Shown one piece after another: positions 57,468 through 64,000 of a DNA stretch of 64,000 nucleotides (positions are counted from its first letter, which is position 1; the number at the start of each line of letters is the position of its first letter). The notes under the pieces are model-generated. The model saw only the letters and a list, made by a program, of their open reading frames with translations, made no database searches and was not told the origin of the DNA. The DNA is taken from NCBI GenBank assembly GCA_018105865.1, contig CM030861.1, positions 4,755,684 to 4,819,683 on the forward strand, written 5' to 3'. The stretch comes from Metaphire vulgaris. Taxonomy: Eukaryota; Annelida; Clitellata; Crassiclitellata; Megascolecidae. The position numbers and the translations under genes are program-made.

Positions 57468-58921
57468 TCGGTATTAGGGCTGCGCCGATATCGTGATGTT
57501 TAGCCATAGAGTACTCGATACCCAATTTGGAGTCGAGTATTTTTACAGTTAGTCGAAGTACTGAAACCGCGGTTTTGAAAAACTAAACAAAGAATAGAAT
57601 AGATAAATAAAGAATAACAAAAAAATTTCATTAAAATTTGAGTCACCTTCCGTTATTTGTTACAATAATTATTAATCAGTCTTATTTAGGTTATTCTTAT
57701 AAAATTTACGCCCCAGTTATTTAAGATAGGCCTACTGACTCACAGTAGGCCAACACAAGTGAAGACCTCATAATTTTGGCTAGCATACCAGTGAAAATAG
57801 TTTCTGTTCTGAAACTTCGGTTTTACTAAATTAAGAAAACCTTGAATATCTGAAAAATTGGTATGTAACTGTATCTAATGTTTTGCAATTTGGTTAAATG
57901 AAAACCATGAGGCTAAATAATATCGATTATTATTGACCATCTTCCAAACGTTTCCAAATCATGTAAAACCTCCGGTTTTACCATTCGTCTGAGATCAAAC
58001 TTTGGCGAGAGGCGAATTCGACTTAACGAATATAACTCACTACTGAAACTCGGTTAGCGCAGCCCTGGGGAGTCGGTATACCGAATATGAAACCGACATC
58101 GTGATGTTTAGAACAAATACCGATACCATTTTTGGTACTTTGTAAACAAAAGACTAGTAAACAAAGGTTAACCGAACCGAACTGAAATCGCGGTTTTGAT
58201 AGTAGGCAAATTTGGTGTTAATTTTTCGCTGATAATGCAGCAACCACAATGCGTGATTATGCGGGACTTTGTGAGTCACAGGTGAAAAGTTTCTAAAAGT
58301 GAATACAATTGTCTAATGGGCTGCTACACAAAAAGTATTATCTACATAAAATTTAGTGGCATCAGGTTTCTCTCGTGGAGCAGGGTCAGATGCTGACTCC
58401 CAATAGACATGACACAAAAAACGACTCTCCAGTCATTTTTAACGGTTTAAAGCTGCATTCTGTAGTGATGTTAAAAAAACCGAATTGTGTAAACAGTCGG
58501 TTTTTCTTGGCCTAAAACCGAACCGAAACCGACCGAAATTGCACGAGGTGAAACCGTAACAGCTCTAGGTATTTACAATACTGAAACATACCGAAAACCG
58601 ACAATTAAATACCGATATCGATTCATTATTCACCATCTTCCAAATGCTTCCATATGTAAACTCATTTCGATTCAAAATACTTTCGCTCGTGTAGTTACGA
58701 AATCACTAACAATCTGTCAAGAGTTGTTGACGTAATTATGTGGGGGGTTATATTATGACCATTAATCTGTTGAATAATTAATGGACAGACTAGAAGATTT
58801 CAAATTCCGATCGATTTTTCTAACGGGCGTTGCAAAAGTGTTATTTTTAAAATGCAAGAATCAGAAATAATTTCAGACGTGTAGTTAGCTATTGTAACAA
58901 AATGGATTCGCTTCGTACTTA
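57468..58921. other. Gene-free stretch with CCGATA/TACCGA-rich words
   Basis: Repeated ACCGATA/CCGAAAC words run through 57480-58620 and again at 60045-60175, so this is probably a larger dispersed repeat. 58640-58705 encodes HHLPNASICKLISIQNTFAR, a LINE fragment of the 26686-27325 type. Confidence 0.5.
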
Positions 58922-59210
58922 GGGGCCATCCATAAATGACGTAGGCCTAACGCGCCTAGGGGAGGTTCCGGACATTGTTACGAAGTGTGACGAGGGGGTT
59001 CCGTGAGAGTGTGACGTAACGCAATGCAAATATTTAAGATGATGACCCTTTTTTGCTTGTCAAGACTTTTCGGGATTTTTCGGGAGACCGAAATGGAGGG
59101 GTCGGCCCGTTGCTACGTCATATTTTAGGGGGTCCGACTTTTTGCTACGTCTCGTTACGAGGGGGTCCAAAAAGTGCAAAAATCGCGATAGGTAATTTAT
59201 GGACGACCCC
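58922..59210. mobile_element. GGGGCCATCCATAAAT element (289 bp)
   Basis: TIRs GGGGCCATCCATAAAT and AATTTATGGACGACCCC; TSD TTA. Contains the shared module at about 59037-59060. Confidence 0.85.
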
Positions 59211-59780
59211 TTAGTTCAACAAAACTTCTGATGAGTGATGAATGTGTCTTGCACGCTGTACTGAAGAGTACAGGGTCCAAGGCCTAGTTTAATTTGCGAT
59301 GGGTTTTGGGGACGGGGTCCCGCCAAGGAAGAATTCAATCGAAGCACCAACAGCGTAGGATGTGCTGTTGTTGTGAAAAGCGAAATTGCTTAATAATAAT
59401 AATATAATATAACAAGGTTTAAGTGGTTCACCGAGCATTTATCTGTATTAAAAAGCATTTGCCAATCTGCCGACCACTGCCTACACGGAAAACATTGGCT
59501 CTGACGTCATGCAGCTACGGGGAGGTAGTCGACGGGGGCGTAACTAGTAACTACCCTGACTAGAGAGTTTTAAATGGGTTTTCACTAGCAAGTTATGAAT
59601 AACGTTGTTAAATTGGCTGAACTGTCGACGAAACTCGAGTATCGGATCGCTATCGTCTTGTTTGTAGAAGACTGCCGATTTTAAGCTAGAAGCCTTTGTT
59701 CGGTAATTGTTATGATTTCGCCGTTGTTTTACTATTAAAACCGGGCGATCGCTGAACGCTAGCAGAAGGGGGCGTTCAGC

Positions 59781-59873
59781 TGAGTCCTTAATCGCCAGCT
59801 TACGAGTCGTTCTGGACAGTACGCTTCAGTACACAGTGTCGACTTTGCGAGAAGCTCGTTAAAGCTGTCAAAG
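59781..59873 (+). other. Possible noncoding first exon or promoter segment
   Basis: A non-repetitive, moderately GC-rich segment ends in CAAAG|GTGAGT (donor at 59874). It has no long open frame, so if it is an exon it is probably 5' UTR. Based on one splice-site match; weak. Confidence 0.2.
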
Positions 59874-60389
59874 GTGAGTTAGTTGATCGCGCAGGATAGT
59901 GGCCTATATCTTTTAACCGTGAAGTTTCACTGATTTTATTGATTCAGAAGAGTCGAAATTTCTCGAAAAGACAGCAAAAAGACGTCCTGCAGCAATTATT
60001 GACGTCGACAGCGAAGATCTCATACGCTGCTACGTCGACGTGGAAAAATACCGAATACCGATACCGATATCGCGATATTTAGCCTAACCGATACCGAAAT
60101 ACCGAACCGACTTTTAATAATACCGACCGGTGTACCGAATATCGATACCGATATAGAATACCGACACCGACTCGCCTCTACTTTGAAGCAGCAAGAATAA
60201 GCTCTACGAGCTGATAGGCTTGAAGTTGATACTTTGTGGCTTTCTTGGAAAATAAATGAAAGAAGCTGATGTTAAGAGGATTGCTGTGCGAAGTGCAATT
60301 TGTGTCGCCCTGAAATAATTGAACTAGACTAGGCCTACTATAGAGGAACCACTTCGGGATTCATGCAATAAATGGACACGGCGTCGTAG

Positions 60390-60568
60390 CAGTGGCGGCT
60401 CCACCGGGGGGGTGCAGGGGGGCCCGTGCCCCCTATTGAGTGCCTGCCCCCCTGTTGGGACCTTATACTTAATGCTACATACATTAAACAACAAATGGTT
60501 GGCCCCCTCCTGATTAGAAGTTGCCACCCCAGCGCCCCCCCACTTACCAAATCCTAGAGCCGCCACTG
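60390..60568. mobile_element. hAT-like MITE, CAGTGGCGGCTCC family (179 bp)
   Basis: Ends CAGTGGCGGCTCC and AGAGCCGCCACTG; perfect TSD CGTCGTAG (60382-60389, 60569-60576). Confidence 0.94.
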
Positions 60569-60639
60569 CGTCGTAGAGCATTTGACTGTGCACAAACTCA
60601 CAATAGGCATTTAGAAGCATGCATTGAGTTATGCTGGCA

Positions 60640-60917
60640 GCAGTGGCAGGGCCGTCGAGAGAAATTCCGGGCCCCAGGGCAGAACAGTCGCGGGGCCTCT
60701 AAAGAGGCGACGACCCTTTTTTTGCTTGTCAGTCTTTTCAGGAGGTACATGTAGCTGAAACTTAAAGCCTGTCTTGTGCCTTGTTGACGGGCGCGCCAAA
60801 CGCTCCTGCTTGCTTCTTCAACGCTAACCTAGCCCTAACTGCAGACCCGTCCGGGCCCCCTGCAAATCGCCGGGTCCCTGGGCATTCTGGGCCTCCTGCC
60901 CTCTCTCGGCGGATCTC
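60640..60917. mobile_element. MITE with GGGCCGTCGAGAGAA ends (about 278 bp)
   Basis: Flanked by TATGCTGGCA direct repeats (60630-60639, 60918-60927); ends share inverted (C)CG-CGAGAGA words. Contains the shared module at about 60709-60731. A partial relative is at about 21362-21425. Confidence 0.65.
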
Positions 60918-60950
60918 TATGCTGGCACTTTATATGTTCACTCTGGATCA

Positions 60951-61022
60951 ATAGACCATTCGGTAGAGCGTCAGCTCTGGTTTGGATGCGTCGTCGTCCC
61001 GGGTTCGATCCTCAACATTCGG
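60951..61022 (+). repeat. tRNA-derived SINE-like segment
   Basis: A-box-like TCGGTAGAGCGTCAG and B-box GGGTTCGATCC at tRNA spacing; the acceptor stem does not close. Confidence 0.5.
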
Positions 61023-61223
61023 CAGAGGGAGCGGATATTCGGTGACGTAGGTCAGAGTTCCGGAATAGGAGGCAAACAATCTCTGACAAGCCAGAAAAGG
61101 TTATCTCCCTTCCAAATCGTGCTGCAAGTTGTGCTGACAAGAAAAAAAGTTATCTCGACAATCGGTGGGCCTATTTTCATGATGGGCCGGGGGGGAGGTA
61201 CAGCCTTCTCAGCCCCCGCCTTA

Positions 61224-61228
<5 letters not shown>

Positions 61229-61280
<52 letters not shown>
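61229..61280. repeat. TA dinucleotide array
   Basis: About 25 TA units after GTGTG. Confidence 0.95.
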
Positions 61281-61282
<2 letters not shown>

Positions 61283-61715
61283 TCTTATACAGGGTGGGAT
61301 TTGTGACCTGGAGCAGTGGGGGGATATGTCGAGCTTGGGGATGTAGTTGTTGGAAACTGTAGCAGTGGGGATGTAGTGGTGGGGATGTAGCAGTAGGGGG
61401 GATGCAGTTGGGCAGGGGGGGGAAGATTCCCCCTTCCCCTCGCAAATCGCGCCGTGGTCTTATATAGTCTAGTTTGTTATTCTTTTGTTTTCGTTATTTG
61501 CGCGTTCTTTATCGACTGTAAACAGTAGAGTGCGTGATGTGAACCGCGGTTGGTTAGAGTTAGACACTATTTGGGAAACAGTCGCACCTGATTCGTTGTT
61601 TCATCTGACAAAGAGAAACAGCGGTCGAAATTCCGCTTCAGTTAAAAGCGATCAACGTCCGGCGCTCGGATAATTCGTCTACCACTGCATGCAACAGGTG
61701 AGCGAAGCAGCAGCA

Positions 61716-61746
<31 letters not shown>

Positions 61747-61946
61747 ATAGCCTACGTCTGCAGGTGCATGGAGAGACAAATACAATTACGCCGGAAATAA
61801 AGAATTCGGAAACGATTTGTGATTTTTCTCTGTTCGTCCTAAAGTCTAGTTTCTTATAAAAGTACATCATCAGTCTAAAAGATTAGAAGCAGAAAAATAC
61901 CGGATCAGACATTTCACCATAAAGAACCACTTGTAGTAGACCCGCA
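61281..61946. other. Gene-free stretch with a CAG run
   Basis: Includes AGTGGGGATGTAG tandem-like words at 61355-61400 and a CAG run at about 61708-61741. No gene recognised. Confidence 0.5.
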
Positions 61947-62390
61947 CAGAGATGGTCATTGGTCCATTTTTTAAAGAACCCAAAACAATCAATAAAATGT
62001 CCATTGTCCAACCCAACCCATGCCGGCAATAGGATTAATTTGACCCAAACTACCGTAATGCATTGCAATTTCTTAAGCCATGACTTATTTTTGACCCAAC
62101 CCAACCCACCATAAATATGGAAAAGTCTGACCTAGCATAATCCAACCAACCCATGGGTTCAGTGGCGCATTCACGGGCTTGTTTGGGGTTGTTCAAACAA
62201 CCCCGTTTCAAAAAATTTGACCAACACAATTGATGTAAATACGTTGACTTTTTGTTGAAGGAGGAGTGTAGTGGGGGTCGGCCGCGACCCCCGCTGGTGT
62301 TCAGTTGCATAGTGCCTCCAGTTAACAACCCCACTTTGCATAAGCTGGCTACGCCACTGCATGGGTTAACCAAACCCATGGCCATTTCTG
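61947..62390 (+). mobile_element. CCCAACCC-rich element interrupted by a MITE
   Basis: Starts CAGAGATGGTCATTGGTCC and ends ACCCATGGCCATTTCTG, an imperfect inverted pair; the body is CCCAACCC-rich. Contains the insertion 62160-62359. Confidence 0.8.
62160..62359. mobile_element. hAT-like MITE, exactly 200 bp, nested
   Basis: Ends CAGTGGCG and GGCTACGCCACTG; perfect 8-bp TSD CATGGGTT (62152-62159, 62360-62367). Confidence 0.95.
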
Positions 62391-62980
62391 GGTCCACTGC
62401 GCTGGCTCTAGACTCGATTAGGATCTTTCGTCTATGTTGTACATATGAAAAATTCCACGAGATATTTTCTGTAAATTTCAGTAGAATAAGATGCATGATG
62501 ATGATCTATGCTTCGATGCGTGTTAAAAAGCAACCAGTGAGCCTTGGACAATGGATCGATCAAAGAGCTCCGAATTTTAAAAAATTCCTGTTCTAGCCTG
62601 GCCACAACGAAGGCAGAGATACGATCACTTGTCACGCTCAAGTCATTTGTCAGGCAACGAATTGACTTTTATGTCTGTCTAATGGTCAGCAAGGCGCTGC
62701 ATTCAAACAATCCGTCGCATTTCCGTTCTTTGTCGGACGTATAGGGACACTCAGCAAGGTCTTCGGACGCACTAACTCTGCTGCGGTGATTTATAGAGAC
62801 CTGATGGCGGATCACCCAGCCACAAAATTCCTCCTCCTCACCCCAAATCCCAGCACTGACGCAATATTTTGCATTGAACTGCGTGTCTTCCCCTCCACAG
62901 CCAAGTTAATCCCCCCCAGAAGACCTGGAGTCTGGATAAAACACTGCAGTCTGCAGACACCACTTACACACACTCGCACT
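62391..62980. other. Gene-free stretch with a partial CAGTGTTT-family MITE end
   Basis: About 62840-62946 ends GACCTGGAGTCTGGATAAAA-CACTG, matching the right end of 23904-24073. No gene recognised. Confidence 0.5.
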
Positions 62981-62984
62981 ACTC

Positions 62985-63180
62985 TTGCATGGTCAGCGCG
63001 CATTTTCAGTGGCTGGGCCGCCGAGACTTTGGAATTCACTCGCAGCCAATATTGGCTCGCTCTCTCCCCTCTCTCCCTCCTTCCGCGGAGTCTCTTACGA
63101 CTTATCGATCGGGACTCAAGACTTAACTGTTCTCAATTTCCTATCCGCCATATTCGGGACGGGAAAATCGGACTGAGACT
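62985..63180 (+). pseudogene. LINE reverse-transcriptase C-terminal fragment
   Basis: Encodes RAFSVAGPPRLWNSLAANIG, the end signature of CR1/L2-like LINEs (R-A-F-S-V-A-G-P-x-x-W-N-S-L). Short and truncated on both sides. Confidence 0.65.
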
Positions 63181-63690
63181 TATTGGATTCGACAATCGGG
63201 GGGGGGGGGTTACGATTCAAATCCGGAACGACCATCTATATACTGCTGCAAAGTGCACTAATAAAATGGCGCTAAAGAAATTCACCAATTAACGAATGAA
63301 CGGACGAACGCCAATCTCCAGAGGATAAATAAAGTAGCGGCGGCAACACTGCGCCAAATGTTCCATTGCGATCTTTCAAATCGATCCAGTATCGTAGGGG
63401 CGTCGGTCGACCGAAGTGTTGCCGCCGTTGCATAAGCCGTTGCCTTGTTGTCAGTTGCCTCGTTGTTCGGTTGTCTGACGCCGCAGAAGGAGATCGCCAC
63501 ACTCTGATTGCTATACTTTTCTCGCCGATAGATACCGTATCTTCATTAAGATCAAGATCAGAAGAGGAGCTCTGAAGATGTCTTGTCAAATTTTTCGAAG
63601 TTCAGTTTTCTGTGGAGGCTGCGTATAGGCGTCATTTACCCATTTATATAACCACGATTTCTTAAATCGTCGCGAATACAGCTGGCCATC

Positions 63691-63704
63691 ATGCCTGACC
63701 AAAG
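63691..63704 (+). CDS. Possible first coding exon of a plus-strand gene leaving the window
   Basis: ATG CCT GAC CAA AG is followed by a consensus donor GTGAGT (63705-63710), in a fair start context (GGCCATCATGC). The upstream 63280-63690 stretch is CpG-containing, unlike the AT-rich surroundings, as in a promoter/5' UTR. Only four codons are visible, so the product cannot be named. Confidence 0.4.
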
Positions 63705-64000
63705 GTGAGTTTAGAATTTTATGGCCATATTTAAAGATTTAACAGCACTTAATTAAATTTAAAATTGGGATCACGGATTTTTAAATTTACATCAAATGGT
63801 AAATTTCACAAATAAGCTTATAATGTCAAATGAGCCTCGATAGCTGTCAGAGATGTCATGGGAAAACTCGGTCACACGCAGTGGCGTAAACCTGGCGTCA
63901 ACATTGGGGGATGGGGTGGGGTGGGGTAGAATCGTCTATAAAATCAGGTCAGATCAGGTCGTCTCCTTGACGAGCTAAAAACGTCATCCTTATATTTTTA

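Noticed and set aside
63272..63589. Minus-strand 105-codon frame beside the possible plus-strand gene start
   Set aside because: Starts at a non-ATG codon; no recognised domain; more likely promoter/5' UTR of the plus-strand gene.

Overview
This is animal (metazoan) nuclear DNA, most likely from an invertebrate. The evidence is two recognisable intron-containing genes, long AT-rich introns, abundant microsatellites, several kinds of non-LTR (LINE-like) retrotransposon remnants, tRNA-derived SINE-like pieces and a very dense population of short inverted-repeat DNA transposons (MITEs). TTAGGG-type repeats also fit an animal. The lineage cannot be fixed from the sequence alone; a marine invertebrate would fit. 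There are no bacterial-type operons, no CRISPR array and no rRNA.

Two protein-coding genes are well supported, both on the minus strand. (1) SUCLA2, the ADP-forming beta subunit of mitochondrial succinyl-CoA synthetase, runs from a proposed start at 40943 to a stop at 30424. I assembled nine coding exons whose splice phases all agree and sum to 1407 nt (468 residues plus stop). One intron uses a GC-AG junction. (2) A BTB-BACK-Kelch (KLHL-type) gene runs from 53967 to 51496 in two coding exons that join in phase to 602 residues; it is probably a CUL3 ubiquitin-ligase adaptor. The two genes are functionally unrelated neighbours. At the right edge a short plus-strand first coding exon (63691-63704, followed by GTGAGT) may start a third gene.

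Layout: 1-30 kb is essentially a repeat landscape (LINE fragments near 1.7-3.1 kb and 26.7-28.1 kb, many MITEs, long triplet arrays). 30.4-41 kb is SUCLA2, with LINEs in its introns (one nearly intact reverse transcriptase with a single frameshift). 41-46 kb is transposon-rich. 46-51.4 kb is AT-rich and mostly featureless. 51.5-54 kb is the KLHL gene. 54-63.7 kb is again MITE-rich and ends with a CpG-containing region and the possible new gene start.

The most striking property of the window is its MITEs. At least 20 have identifiable ends, and most carry 8-bp target-site duplications (TSDs) typical of hAT transposons. Several are nested or stacked. Families with different ends, including a group with a 3-bp duplication, share one small internal module, GATGACC-T(6-7)-GCTTGTCA. 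A second oddity is a repeat pair (about 10.3-11.9 kb and 53.4-53.7 kb) in which the long copy contains an unknown open reading frame broken by a MITE and the short copy looks like an internal-deletion derivative.
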